Part shown: positions 1 to 8,751 of the stretch, in pieces
Numbering within the stretch: position 1 is the stretch's first letter
Layout of the letters: every line of letters begins with the position of its first letter
Source: Chloroflexota bacterium
GTDB taxonomy: Bacteria; Chloroflexota; Dehalococcoidia; Lucifugimonadales; Lucifugimonadaceae
DNA length: 64,000 nucleotides
Direction of reading: 5' to 3'
Assembly: GCA_022574675.1 (NCBI GenBank)
Contig: JACZRO010000001.1
Span: 1-64,000 of the forward strand
The notes under the pieces: generated by a model
Told to the model about the DNA's origin: nothing
The model's database searches: none
What the model saw: the letters and a program-made list of their open reading frames with translations, nothing else
Made by a program: the position numbers and the translations under genes

Positions 1-202
1 GGGTTGGCACAGCGGAAAAAGGGGCCCACCGGCGCCACTTCCAAGACTTTGTCCGGCCCGGCGACCGCAGGAGATTGATCCAGGATCGGCCTCCGTGGCC
101 CGGAAACGTGGGAGACAAGCACTCGCCCAACTTATAATCGACCACTCCCGAGACGGCTTTATCTTCATGAGGAACGGCTCTACAGAACGAAAGGAAACGT
201 CC

Positions 203-1303
203 GTGGCGGTCACCCTGAACAGGCGCGCTGTCGATACCGTGGACTCGCGTCTATGGCACCACCTCGCGCTCGGTGTTCATCCCGCCTGCGCCATCGCTGC
301 GTACAAGGACGGCGAGCTCGTCATCGACCTGTACGGCGGCGAGATCAACTCGGGAGACGGCTCCAAGGTCTCGGCGGACACGTTGTTCAGCGTCTGGTCG
401 TGCGGCAAACCACTCGCCGCGGCCTGTCTGTGGGTTCTCAAAGAGCGTGGTGAGGTGGACTGGGATGACCTGGTCGGCGACATCTGGCCCGGATACGCGT
501 CCAACGGCAAGGAAGCGACGACGGTCCGCCACGTCCTCACACACCAGGCGGGCGTCCCGACGACGCCCGCGGCCATCACCAACATGGCGAGTACCGGGGT
601 GGTCGACTGGGGCGTCATCGTGGACGCGCTGGAGTCCACCGAGGCCGAGTTTGAACCCGGCTCGGCGATCGAGTATCACAGCATGACCTTCGGATTCCTT
701 GTCGCAGAGCTGGTGCAACGGATCTCCGGCCAGTCTTTCGAGGCGTTCTTCCAGGCCGAGGTCGCCGGGCCTCTGGGCCTCGTCGACACGACATACGCCC
801 TCGACGCGGAAAGGATGCCGAGGCTGGCGCGGCTCAAGGCGATGCCCGATTTCCCGAACCCCAGTCTGGCCGACACGGGCAACTCCGAACTGTTCAAGTT
901 CAACCCGGCGCCGGGCGGCAATGGCACGTCGACGGCACGGGACCTGGCGCGCTTTTACAGCGTCCTCGTAAACCGTGGCGGAGTGGACGGCAAACAGTGG
1001 TTGAGCCCCGAGACGATCGCCGACGTAACGGCGTGCCACGCCGAAGGGATCGAGCGCGGGTCGGGCCATCCGCACAGGCGCGGGCTGGGCCTACAACTTG
1101 CGACCGAAGGGCCGAACCGTTTCGGAGACGACCCGAGTCCCCGCGTGTTCGGACATGGCGGAGTCGGCACCTGCATCAGCTGGGGCGACCCTGATCTGAA
1201 CGCCGGAGTCGCCATAGTGACCACCGGGATGCAGCCCGATGAGGTCAACAATACGAGATTGCAGACGTTCTCCCAGCTCGTCAGGGACGCGCTGACGGCG
1301 TGA
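203..1303 (+). CDS. Serine hydrolase of the class C beta-lactamase/esterase family
   Basis: Probable penicillin-binding-protein-fold serine hydrolase (EstB/Lact-2-like), acting as an esterase, lactonase or peptidase rather than necessarily a drug-hydrolysing beta-lactamase. With a start at 203 the protein has 366 residues. The SxxK nucleophile motif SCGK is at residues 66-69, a YxS catalytic tyrosine at 158-160, and an HGG motif near the C-terminus stands where KTG lies in beta-lactamases. I chose the GTG at 203 because AAGGAA lies six bases upstream; ATG codons at 95 and 167 in the same frame are alternatives with poorer ribosome sites. No signal peptide is obvious, so it is probably cytoplasmic. 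Its stop overlaps the GTG of the next gene, another SxxK hydrolase, so the two are likely co-translated. The substrate is unknown. Confidence 0.85.
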   Translation: MAVTLNRRAVDTVDSRLWHHLALGVHPACAIAAYKDGELVIDLYGGEINSGDGSKVSADTLFSVWSCGKPLAAACLWVLKERGEVDWDDLVGDIWPGYASNGKEATTVRHVLTHQAGVPTTPAAITNMASTGVVDWGVIVDALESTEAEFEPGSAIEYHSMTFGFLVAELVQRISGQSFEAFFQAEVAGPLGLVDTTYALDAERMPRLARLKAMPDFPNPSLADTGNSELFKFNPAPGGNGTSTARDLARFYSVLVNRGGVDGKQWLSPETIADVTACHAEGIERGSGHPHRRGLGLQLATEGPNRFGDDPSPRVFGHGGVGTCISWGDPDLNAGVAIVTTGMQPDEVNNTRLQTFSQLVRDALTA

Positions 1304-2343
1304 CCTCCAGTTTGGAACGAAAGGGGGTGTACCCGGGCGCCGAGTGGGAGCGTGGCGATGCCGAGGCGCTCGGGTTTGACCCGGCCCGCCTGGCCGCAGT
1401 CGGCGACTGGCAGGCCGAGCGGGCCGGCGGTTCTCCGTACCGGCTGCTCGTCGTCCGCCACGGCCGGATCGCGGCCGAGTGGCACGGCGGCGGGATGGGG
1501 CCGGACGAATTGCAGGGACAGGCGTCCGCGTCCAAATCGACCTACTCCACGGTCCTTGGCATCGCGATCGGTGAGGGCGTGATCGGCTCGGCCGACGACC
1601 TGGTGGCCGACTACTACCCGGAGTTCCTGGAGGTATCGCCGGAAGAGGGGCCGAAGGAAAACCGCTACGCATTCCCGGAAAACGCCGGCATCACTTTCCG
1701 GCAGTTGATCGGCAACATGTCCGGCTACATGAAGCCGGGCGAGGCGCCGGGGCGAGTGTTCAACTACCAGACCTTCGGCATGAACGTGGTGACCCACGCT
1801 CTCGCGGCCCGGTACTCGCTTTACCGGTCGGGCGACCCCGAGCGCGGCGCCGGTTTCGGCAGGCTCGCCGAATGGAAGGTGCGCAACCCGATCGGCGGGA
1901 CGTGGGAATGGGTGTACTCGAACTTCGATCTGCACCCCGGCGCCAAGCTCGGCGCATACGGTTACGCCACGTCGTTCCAGATGACGGCGCGGGACATGGC
2001 CCGGCTCGGGCTGCTGTGGTTAAACGACGGTGACTGGGCCGGGACCCAGGTAGTGCCGGCCGGGTGGTTGCGGCAGGCGACACGCGTCTCCGACATGCTC
2101 CTCCAGCACGAGCCGCGCGAGATGTGGCGGTACGGTCTCGGCTTCTGGTGCAACGACCAGGGGATGCTCTGGCCGAACCTGCCGCGAGACTCGTTCGCGG
2201 CCGTCGGCGCCGGGAAGCAGTTCATATGGGTGGACCGGGAGCATGACCTGATCGTCGTGCAGAGCCCCGGCACGTTTGAGGGCTCGTTCAGCCCGGCTGC
2301 GGGAAGTGAGGCTGCGGAGCAGGTGCTAACCGCACTCGACTGA
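1300..2343 (+). CDS. Serine hydrolase, beta-lactamase-related family
   Basis: Second penicillin-binding-protein-fold hydrolase, 347 residues. The nucleophile motif SASK is at residues 76-79, and a YQT triplet at 156-158 takes the place of the YxN tyrosine motif. A GAGK segment near residue 300 probably occupies the KTG position. The GTG start overlaps the upstream stop as GTGA, a classic coupling arrangement, so both hydrolases should be made together from one transcript. The two proteins share the fold but little obvious sequence, so they are not a recent duplication. There is no clear signal peptide. Esterase or amide-hydrolase activity on small compounds is the most likely role, but the substrate cannot be read from sequence. 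Confidence 0.85.
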   Translation: MTSSLERKGVYPGAEWERGDAEALGFDPARLAAVGDWQAERAGGSPYRLLVVRHGRIAAEWHGGGMGPDELQGQASASKSTYSTVLGIAIGEGVIGSADDLVADYYPEFLEVSPEEGPKENRYAFPENAGITFRQLIGNMSGYMKPGEAPGRVFNYQTFGMNVVTHALAARYSLYRSGDPERGAGFGRLAEWKVRNPIGGTWEWVYSNFDLHPGAKLGAYGYATSFQMTARDMARLGLLWLNDGDWAGTQVVPAGWLRQATRVSDMLLQHEPREMWRYGLGFWCNDQGMLWPNLPRDSFAAVGAGKQFIWVDREHDLIVVQSPGTFEGSFSPAAGSEAAEQVLTALD

Positions 2344-2401
2344 GGCCGATTCGCGTAGAAATCGTTGCGGATTCATCACTCGTCAACGCCGTGGGCGTGA
2401 A

Positions 2402-2407
2402 TAAAAT
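2402..2407 (+). promoter_or_regulatory. Candidate -10 element of a leaderless promoter
   Basis: TAAAAT lies exactly six bases upstream of the ATG at 2414, which would place the transcription start at or next to the start codon. No Shine-Dalgarno sequence precedes the gene. No good -35 hexamer is visible, so this is a weak to moderate call. Confidence 0.35.
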
Positions 2408-2413
2408 CACGGA

Positions 2414-2725
2414 ATGATTCAGCGCCGGACTATCGAATGCTTCCACTGCAGAACACCGGTGGATGAGGCCGATCTTGACTGCTCATATTGCGGACGCGGG
2501 GTGGCGTTTGAAGCCATCGAGCGCAGGGAGGTCGCGCTTTTGCTTCGGTGTACGTCTGGCGCGGTTGCGGGCGGCGCAGTCCTGAGTGCGTTGGCCCTTG
2601 CGTTGCTGGCCGGTTTCGGCGGCCATGAGAAGACCTTCTTCCTGGCCTGGGTCCTTGCCGCCTGTATCGCAGGTCTGCTGTGGTTCGCCGGCGACTGGTT
2701 CAAGCCCCGGGTGATCGACGCCTGA
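2414..2725 (+). CDS. Small zinc-ribbon membrane protein
   Basis: Protein of 103 residues that I do not recognise as a named family. It begins with a zinc-ribbon-like pair of motifs (CFHC near residues 9-12 and CSYC near 23-26), followed by two hydrophobic segments at about residues 48-68 and 74-93 that should span the membrane. A cytoplasmic metal-binding head on a two-helix anchor is the simplest reading. It stands alone between a hydrolase pair and an enolase-superfamily gene. There is no Shine-Dalgarno sequence, but a -10-like hexamer sits six bases before the ATG, suggesting a leaderless message. Intact cysteine pairs and helices argue that it is a real gene. Confidence 0.65.
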   Translation: MIQRRTIECFHCRTPVDEADLDCSYCGRGVAFEAIERREVALLLRCTSGAVAGGAVLSALALALLAGFGGHEKTFFLAWVLAACIAGLLWFAGDWFKPRVIDA

Positions 2726-2827
2726 CCGACGCCTGACCGGAATCCGGCGCACACGACGCCCCCACAATCTCCGTGTATTGTTCACGCCGTCGACGGGCCA
2801 GCGGGTCCCACGGACGGGAGAACGAGC

Positions 2828-4027
2828 ATGAAGATCAAGCAGATTCGCGTCGTCAGCCTGGACATTCCGCGGACGCCGCCGAAGTCCAAACCAACGCGTC
2901 CGGCGGCGAACAAGGTGTCGGCTCGACGCGCGCTCCCGATCAACTACTACCCGGAATTCACTACAGAGTTCGGAAAGATGCCGGGCACGGGCGGAGCCGA
3001 AGTCTGGGTGCAGGTGATCGCCGAGGACGGCACGTTCGGACTCGGCGCATGCAGTTACGGCGAACCGGTGGCGGCATTGATCGACTACCACTACGCGCCG
3101 CTGCTCGAAGGCCGAGACGCCCTCGCCACGGAGTTCCTGAACGACCTGATGTGGCGTTCGGTGCAGAACTACGGCGCCAGCGGTCTCGCCACGGTTGCGC
3201 GATCGGGCGTGGACCTTGCTCTGTGGGACCTGAAGGGCAAGCTGCTCGGTGTGCCGGTCTACAGCCTGCTTGGAGGCCCCTGCCGGGACAAAATTCTCCT
3301 TTACGCGACCTGCGACGACCTGGACTGGTCCCAGGAGCTCGGCTTCAAGGCGTTCAAGGTCAGTAACCCGGCTCACTACCGCATGGGCCTTGAGGGCGTG
3401 AACCTTGCCGAAGAGCACATCGCAAAGTCCCGGGAGCAGGTCGGTCCGGACGCCGAGTTGATGTACAACCCGGTCAGCTCGTTCAACGTGGAGTTCGCAA
3501 TAAGGGTCGCAGATCGGCTCCGGCCCTACGGCCTGCGCTGGTTCGAGGAGCCGCTGATCTCAAGCGACCTGGAGGGCTACGTTGAGCTGAAGAAGGCGAT
3601 CAACTGGGTGCCGATCGCCACCGGGGAGCACCACCACGGCCGGCAGGCTTACCGGCAACTCGTCGAGAGGCGTGCGGCCGACATCCTGCAGCCGGACATG
3701 AAGTGGTCCGGTGGGCTGACCGAGGTGATGAAGGTGTACACGATCGCCGAGGCGGCCGGTCTGATAACCGTCCCGCACACGGGCGCAGGCACGCCCTGGG
3801 GCCAGCACTTCGCGATCTCGATGCCGGAATCCCCGATCGCCGAGTACTGGATGGGCACGGACCCCGGCATACCGCTGGACGAGGTGTGCCCGATCCCCGG
3901 GATGCCGATGCCCAAGGACGGGTACGTGACGCCGTCCGACGCGCCCGGGTTCGGCATGGAGATCAAAGAAGAGTGGATCAATCCCTGGGACCACGTCGCC
4001 GCCGCACGCGCACGCGGCATCGCGTGA
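2828..4027 (+). CDS. Enolase-superfamily protein, L-rhamnonate dehydratase-like
   Basis: Member of the mandelate racemase/muconate lactonizing enzyme branch of the enolase superfamily, 399 residues, which normally dehydrates or racemises sugar acids by Mg2+-assisted proton abstraction. The C-terminal half resembles RhamD: a GEHHH block at 267-270, QPD at 288-290, a WSGGLTE block at 293-299, and the conserved VPH with catalytic-type His317. A Glu pair at 240-241 and Glu267 match two metal ligands. The first ligand position, Asp in RhamD-type enzymes, appears here as Asn214 in the segment MYNPVSSF, so metal binding or chemistry may differ. The start has a GAGAACGAGC stretch just upstream. It appears to be a single-gene unit. 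Substrate unknown; an acid-sugar dehydratase is the best guess. Confidence 0.85.
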   Translation: MKIKQIRVVSLDIPRTPPKSKPTRPAANKVSARRALPINYYPEFTTEFGKMPGTGGAEVWVQVIAEDGTFGLGACSYGEPVAALIDYHYAPLLEGRDALATEFLNDLMWRSVQNYGASGLATVARSGVDLALWDLKGKLLGVPVYSLLGGPCRDKILLYATCDDLDWSQELGFKAFKVSNPAHYRMGLEGVNLAEEHIAKSREQVGPDAELMYNPVSSFNVEFAIRVADRLRPYGLRWFEEPLISSDLEGYVELKKAINWVPIATGEHHHGRQAYRQLVERRAADILQPDMKWSGGLTEVMKVYTIAEAAGLITVPHTGAGTPWGQHFAISMPESPIAEYWMGTDPGIPLDEVCPIPGMPMPKDGYVTPSDAPGFGMEIKEEWINPWDHVAAARARGIA

Positions 4028-4072
4028 TCTCTATATCGGCGTCAGACACGCGGGCATGAGCGTTCACGTCAA

Positions 4073-4894
4073 ATGCTGAACCGAGTATGGAACTGGCTAC
4101 GGCGGTTTCTCTTCGGCAGGGGCGCCGACCACCCGGCCGCGCCTGATCCGAGCATCAGGCCGATCCCTGCGCCGGCCCGTTCCAGCAAGTCGGTCGTGCC
4201 GTTGCTGGTATTGCCGCGGTTGCCCGACGACTTCCAGTTGGACGCCGTCCAGGAGCGCGGTGAGGACCGGTACTACACCTCGTCGCCCTGGGAACCGGAC
4301 ACGGAGGCGCTACGAGCCGCTATCGATAGCGCCGAGGGCTGGCTGGAGACCGCGGTCGGCACGCCGATCAAATGGGAGCCTCTCCGGCAGGTGAGTTCGG
4401 AGCGTTCGGTTGCCGAGTGGCGGGAGCTGGGCGTCGAGGCCGTGCGGGCCGAGGTGGAACGCCTGTTACTGCGCTGGTCAGACGACTACATATACCTGGC
4501 GTTTGTGCGGGGTCTCGGCGGGTACGCCGGCGGCATCGGTTTCCAGCCGGGCGCGCCGGGATACGCGGTCGTCGGCGACATCTGCATCGAGGCGGTGTGC
4601 GGCTACGCTGAGCCGACCGCCGGGTCTGTGTTGCTCGGAGGCGGCCCGTGGCCTTCTTCGGCATGGAGCGCATCCGGGCAGACCGGCGCCTTCGTCCACG
4701 AGGCGTTGCACGGCTTCGGGTTGCCACATCCGGACGGCTGGCGTGCGGACCGCCAGCCGGCGCCGGACCGCACGATCATGAACGACTGGTGGCGATTCCC
4801 GACCTACGCGCGGTCAAACGGGCTGACCAATATCGAGATGGACGCGGTGCGCGAGGCGATCGGGCCGTACGCCGTCGGCGGCCGGGGCAGGTAG
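4073..4894 (+). CDS. Putative metzincin-type zinc metalloprotease
   Basis: Uncharacterised protein of 273 residues with a complete metzincin signature: HExxHxxGxxH at residues 209-219, giving three zinc-binding histidines and a catalytic glutamate, followed by an IMN segment around 235-237 that could supply the Met-turn. The N-terminus is basic and hydrophobic (about residues 1-16) and is followed by a proline-rich linker (20-50), so it may be membrane-tethered, but there is no clean signal peptide. It lies just after the enolase-superfamily gene with a 45-base gap. Peptidase activity is inferred from the motif only. Two other zincin-like proteins occur nearby in this window. Confidence 0.7.
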   Translation: MLNRVWNWLRRFLFGRGADHPAAPDPSIRPIPAPARSSKSVVPLLVLPRLPDDFQLDAVQERGEDRYYTSSPWEPDTEALRAAIDSAEGWLETAVGTPIKWEPLRQVSSERSVAEWRELGVEAVRAEVERLLLRWSDDYIYLAFVRGLGGYAGGIGFQPGAPGYAVVGDICIEAVCGYAEPTAGSVLLGGGPWPSSAWSASGQTGAFVHEALHGFGLPHPDGWRADRQPAPDRTIMNDWWRFPTYARSNGLTNIEMDAVREAIGPYAVGGRGR

Positions 4895-4933
4895 GTTCGG
4901 CGCGTCGGACCTTCCCGTTGACGATCGGCTGTG

Positions 4934-4958
4934 GCGCCCTTCGAGAGCCTCAGGGCGC
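4934..4958. repeat. Short interspersed palindrome, copy 1
   Basis: Inverted repeat with seven-base arms (GCGCCCT and AGGGCGC) around an 11-base centre. Its 19-base core CCCTTCGAGRGCCTCAGGG recurs at 16273-16291 and 33297-33315, each time just beyond the end of a gene. It sits between two convergent genes and could also help terminate transcription. Confidence 0.6.
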
Positions 4959-5016
4959 GGACCGGGAACCTTCACCAACCCCATCGGATGCTCAGAAGCC
5001 CCGCCAACAGAGCGCG

Positions 5017-5925
5017 CTAGCCAACCGCGTCAAACACAGGCCGCCAGTCGCCGTCGACCGGCCAGGTTAGCTGTCCGGCGATGTTGTCGTGCGGCCGGAA
5101 ATCGATCTGCACGTCCTCGATCCGTTCTCCAACGACTTCGATGTCGTCCAGCGTGAGTCCGCGCAGCTCCATCGCGTAGCGCAGATAGCCGACCTGGTCC
5201 AGGCGGTAGCCCATCGCCTGCAACCCCACCACGTCCGCCGCGATGCTGTGAGCGGAGGCCAGGGTGATCCGGGAGTCGATCGGATCGCCGCTCACCGGCC
5301 CGTTGCCCTGCATCCCTTCGGTGCCATCCAGGACCGTGAGATCCGGGGCCACGTGCTGCGCCATCTTGGCCAGCGTGAGATTGATCGCCCTGCTGCCCTG
5401 GTGAATCTTTTGCTTCTCGGCGCGTCCGACCAGGGTTCCGACGAGGATGTTTTTGAGGCCGAGGGTGACTACGACATTGTTGTGCGTCTTGGTCCGTGTG
5501 ACCGAGACGACGTACGACTCGGCCATCGTGCGGGACATGTTCAGGTACTGGGCGTTCAGGTCGTCATCAAACGCCGGAACGGTCACGGTATCGTCCCGGT
5601 TGAGGTCGAGCCAGGCCACGTCAAACTCGTCTGCGAGCGGCCGGTATCCATAGTTGTCGAACCCCTCGTCGGCCGTGCCGATCGCGGGCCCGGCAGCGAT
5701 CGTGAAGCTCTCGACGCCCTTGTCCCTGAGGAAAGCCAGCGTCGAACGCACGGCGTCGACATGAGTGGCGCACAGCGGCACGTTGACGGACACAAAATTG
5801 GGCTTGATCAGCACCGGCCGGTCCGGAATCTCGACCTGGTCCGCTATGAGATCAAGGGCCTCGGAGACCGTGCTGGTCCGGTCCGGCCCGCTTACCAGGC
5901 TTACCCTGATCTTGCCGTCCGCCAT
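5017..5925 (-). CDS. DUF362 domain protein
   Basis: Protein of 302 residues matching the DUF362 family, whose members are often linked to iron-sulfur or redox proteins but lack an agreed activity. Visible landmarks are the LIKPNFVS block near the N-terminus, a KTH segment, LKNILVGT, and a DGTEGMQGNGP block in the second half. No CxxC ferredoxin cluster is present, so this is the DUF362-only form. I placed the start at 5925 because GGAGG lies seven bases before that ATG; a start 13 codons earlier is possible. It converges with the metzincin gene and diverges from the epimerase gene. The function is unassigned. Confidence 0.8.
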   Translation of the reverse strand: MADGKIRVSLVSGPDRTSTVSEALDLIADQVEIPDRPVLIKPNFVSVNVPLCATHVDAVRSTLAFLRDKGVESFTIAAGPAIGTADEGFDNYGYRPLADEFDVAWLDLNRDDTVTVPAFDDDLNAQYLNMSRTMAESYVVSVTRTKTHNNVVVTLGLKNILVGTLVGRAEKQKIHQGSRAINLTLAKMAQHVAPDLTVLDGTEGMQGNGPVSGDPIDSRITLASAHSIAADVVGLQAMGYRLDQVGYLRYAMELRGLTLDDIEVVGERIEDVQIDFRPHDNIAGQLTWPVDGDWRPVFDAVG

Positions 5926-6078
5926 GATCGCCTCCGTCCGGGGTGAGTAGATGAATCGATCCATGAATGGTTAACAGGGATGGTAAGGCATATTGCGCGG
6001 CCCGCCGCCCGGCCTTGCTCACCGGGCCGCGGCGTCGAATAATGCGCCTCAGTTGGCATCAAGCATCGGAGGGCGTCG

Positions 6079-6861
6079 ATGACGCAGGACGAAAACGGCG
6101 GTAAACGCGTACTGGTGACCGGCATGAGCGGCCTCATAGGCGGGCTGGTCGGCCGGTCGTTAGCGCAGAACTACTACGTGCGCGCGCTGAACCGCCGGCC
6201 GGTCGAGGGCGTGGACTGCGTCCAGGCGGACATCGCTGACCTGGATGCGATTCGTCCGGCGTTCGAGGGGATCGACACGGTCGTCCACATGGCGGCGTAC
6301 CTGGGCCCGGAGTTCTCCGGGCAGGTGTCCGGCAACCTGATAGGCGCTTACAACGTGTTCGAGGCGGCGCGCGAGGCGGGCGTGAAACGCGTCATCTTCG
6401 CCAGCTCGGGCGCGACGCAGGCCCTGTACGAGATGGACGAGCCGATCAAGGCGATGGTCGAGGCGAGGTGGGACGACGTCCCGCAGACGCCGCCGATCAT
6501 CACCCCGCAGGATCCGCCCCGGCCCAATGGTGTGTACGGCGCCGCCAAGCTCTGGGGCGAGGCGCTCGGACGGTACTACTCCGACGCCCACGGCATGTCC
6601 GTTATCTGCATCCGGATCGGCCGTGTCGTCAAGGAGGATCGGCCGTATGACGCCCGGCACGCGGCCGTGTACTGCAGCCAGCGCGACGTTGTGCAGATGG
6701 TGGAGAAGTGTGTCTCGGCAGATGATTCGGTCCGCTTCGACCTGTTTTACGCGGTGTCCAACAACCGGGGCCGGTTCCGCGACATCCAGCACGCGCGCGA
6801 CATCATCGGCTACGTGCCACAGGACGGCATTTCCGACTGGCCGATGGAACAGCCCGGGTAG
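6079..6861 (+). CDS. NAD-dependent epimerase/dehydratase family protein
   Basis: Extended short-chain dehydrogenase of 260 residues. The Rossmann motif GMSGLIGG lies near residues 14-21, and the catalytic YGAAK block (Tyr and Lys four apart) near residue 154. A preceding SSGAT segment supplies the usual serine/threonine. Members act on nucleotide sugars, uronic acids or similar alcohols with NAD(P). The length and the absence of a nucleotide-sugar signature make it closer to small uronate-dehydrogenase-like forms, but the substrate is not determined. GGAGGG lies a few bases before the ATG. It is divergent from the DUF362 gene and probably monocistronic. Confidence 0.85.
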   Translation: MTQDENGGKRVLVTGMSGLIGGLVGRSLAQNYYVRALNRRPVEGVDCVQADIADLDAIRPAFEGIDTVVHMAAYLGPEFSGQVSGNLIGAYNVFEAAREAGVKRVIFASSGATQALYEMDEPIKAMVEARWDDVPQTPPIITPQDPPRPNGVYGAAKLWGEALGRYYSDAHGMSVICIRIGRVVKEDRPYDARHAAVYCSQRDVVQMVEKCVSADDSVRFDLFYAVSNNRGRFRDIQHARDIIGYVPQDGISDWPMEQPG

Positions 6862-7017
6862 GAAATTTTTGCCCGGGCAGAGCCGGACAAGTCATGGGAA
6901 CGCGCACCGGTTCACCCGGGAGTTTCCGGGGACGCGTAACTAGAATCCATCGTCGGCGCGCTAATCCATCCGGCCCCGGCATGAGGGCCAGCCCGGGCGA
7001 CAACGCGTGCTCACGCG

Positions 7018-7545
7018 ATGCGAATTCACGCCCCAGTACCACGCGCTGCATTTGAAAAGTCCCATATCAGGGGACGGGTGCGCTCGTACCTGTTCCAGGC
7101 CGGGCTTGCGTCGCTGGCGCTGCTGGCCATCCTGCTGATAGAGCAGGGCGTGTCGAACGGAATCATCGTCGTCACGATCGCTTCGTCCACGGCGACGGTA
7201 TTCGTCGTTCCGCACTCGATCGCTTCAACGCCGCGGCGTGTCGTCGGCGGTCACGTGACCAGCGTCATCGTCGGCCTCGCCCTGTGGGGCGTTCTTCAAT
7301 TGATCACCGGCGACGCCAACACTGCGTCGAACACACAGATCGACATCTTCGGAGCTGCGGCCGTCGGGTTGTCTGTGCTGGTAATGGCGACCACGAACAC
7401 CGAGCACCCCCCGGCCGCAGGGACGGCCTTCGGCATCATCGTCGTGGGCATGTCCTTCACCTTTATTGCGTTCATCTTGAGCGCGGCGGTGATCCTGTCA
7501 CTGGTCCGCGCCCTGCTTCGGGACCGGCTCCAGAACCTGCTCTGA
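7018..7545 (+). CDS. HPP family integral membrane protein
   Basis: Four- or five-helix membrane protein of 175 residues with the hallmark HPPA motif (in the segment TEHPPAAGT), typical of the HPP family, a group implicated in plants and cyanobacteria in nitrite transport across membranes. Hydrophobic segments are visible around residues 28-45, 48-68, 78-98, 108-122 and 140-162. The family role in this organism is uncertain; transport of a small anion is an inference. It ends just before a GC-rich hairpin that separates it from the convergent hflKC genes. Confidence 0.8.
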   Translation: MRIHAPVPRAAFEKSHIRGRVRSYLFQAGLASLALLAILLIEQGVSNGIIVVTIASSTATVFVVPHSIASTPRRVVGGHVTSVIVGLALWGVLQLITGDANTASNTQIDIFGAAAVGLSVLVMATTNTEHPPAAGTAFGIIVVGMSFTFIAFILSAAVILSLVRALLRDRLQNLL

Positions 7546-7598
7546 GCGCGATGAAATCCGCTCGCGGGCGATGCTTCCAGGTTCGATGCACGCGAAAA

Positions 7599-7625
7599 GC
7601 CGCCGGGCCCGGAGGCGCCGGCGGC
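7599..7625. terminator. Hairpin between convergent HPP and hflC genes
   Basis: Eight-base GC-rich arms (GCCGCCGG and CCGGCGGC) around an 11-base loop, preceded by GAAAA and followed by AATTCC. The position between two convergent genes suits a bidirectional terminator, although the T-tracts are short. Confidence 0.45.
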
Positions 7626-7667
7626 AATTCCTGATTCGTTTATCGAATCGGCCTTAGCGTTCGCCCC

Positions 7668-8750
7668 TTAACGATCTGCCGGAACGCTCGGGGACTCCAG
7701 GTACCGCCACAGGTCGCTATCGACGTTCAAGACCAGGGTCGTATCCTGCGCCAGCAGCGTTCGGTAGGCTTCCAGGGACCGAATGAACGCGTAGAACTCG
7801 GGGTCCCGTCCCAGCTGTTCGGCGAGGATCGCAATCGCTTCACCCTCAGCCTCACCACGGATCCTGGCCGAGTCACCCTGGGCGGCCTGTGTGATGAAGT
7901 TGACCTCCCGGTCCACAGCGGCACGGATTTCGGCGTCCGCCTGGGCGCCCTCCGCACGCTGTGCGCTGGCAATCCGCTCACGCTCGGCTCTCATCCTGTC
8001 AAACACTGAATTGGCGACACCCGACGGGAAGTCGGCCCGTTTAATCCGGACGTCAACGATCTCGATGCCGAACCGGTCCGTCAACGGCACCCGGTATCGG
8101 AAGTTCTCGCCTTCAAGATCGAAGTCCAGTGGCGCAGGACTGTTGATGATCGCCTCCAACTGCTCCGGGGTCGGGACGCGGTCCCTGACGACCGCTTCAC
8201 CCTCAGCTACCGCCCGGCCGGCAATTACGATCTGCAGACTTGGGTCACGGAGTCCGCCCGGGAGCGACTCAGCTTCGCTGCGCACAATGTCCAGGAGTTT
8301 GGATGCTTCGGTGATCCGCAGCATGATCTCTTCGCGTGTCTCGTCGATGATCTCCGACTGGAGGTCCAGCGCGACCTCACGCCGCAGGTTGGAGTTGATG
8401 ATGTCGCTGATGCGCGCCTCCGCATTCGACTCCGTCCGGAGAGCCTGGAAGAACACCAACGGGTCGGTGATCCGGTAACGCGCGAAGGCGTCGATCACCA
8501 GCGTGCGTTTGTCCAGTGTGAGCAGTGAGGCGGGCGGGGCGTCGACCCGAAGCAAGCGGCTGTCGAGCTTGGTTACGGACTCCACGAAGGGAATCTTGAC
8601 CGCCAGGCCGGGACTCTTCTTGGATTCCTGGAACTCTCCGAACCGGGTCACGATCGCGAACTGCGTCTCGTCGACGATGTAAAAGGTCTGGGAGCTGATC
8701 ACCCCGGCGATGATCAAGAGTACGAGCAGCGGTATTGCCAGTTTGCGCAT
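7668..8750 (-). CDS. hflC: HflC, SPFH/prohibitin-family regulator of FtsH
   Basis: Inner-membrane SPFH protein of 360 residues. One N-terminal transmembrane helix (about residues 4-22) is followed by the SPFH/band 7 domain and a charged coiled-coil region (about 250-310) rich in Arg, Glu and Ala. With HflK it forms a large cage around the FtsH protease and modulates its degradation of membrane proteins. The motif for FTSH-associated HflC, DETQFAIVTRFGE, appears just after the helix, and the C-terminal part retains the YAFIRSLEAY block typical of HflC. Its ATG begins one base after the hflK stop, so the pair is translationally coupled with hflK first. Confidence 0.93.
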   Translation of the reverse strand: MRKLAIPLLVLLIIAGVISSQTFYIVDETQFAIVTRFGEFQESKKSPGLAVKIPFVESVTKLDSRLLRVDAPPASLLTLDKRTLVIDAFARYRITDPLVFFQALRTESNAEARISDIINSNLRREVALDLQSEIIDETREEIMLRITEASKLLDIVRSEAESLPGGLRDPSLQIVIAGRAVAEGEAVVRDRVPTPEQLEAIINSPAPLDFDLEGENFRYRVPLTDRFGIEIVDVRIKRADFPSGVANSVFDRMRAERERIASAQRAEGAQADAEIRAAVDREVNFITQAAQGDSARIRGEAEGEAIAILAEQLGRDPEFYAFIRSLEAYRTLLAQDTTLVLNVDSDLWRYLESPSVPADR

Positions 8751-8751
8751 C

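Noticed and set aside
203-2343. Antibiotic-resistance beta-lactamases
   Set aside because: Both proteins lack a signal peptide and are closer to esterase-type SxxK hydrolases; resistance is not supported.
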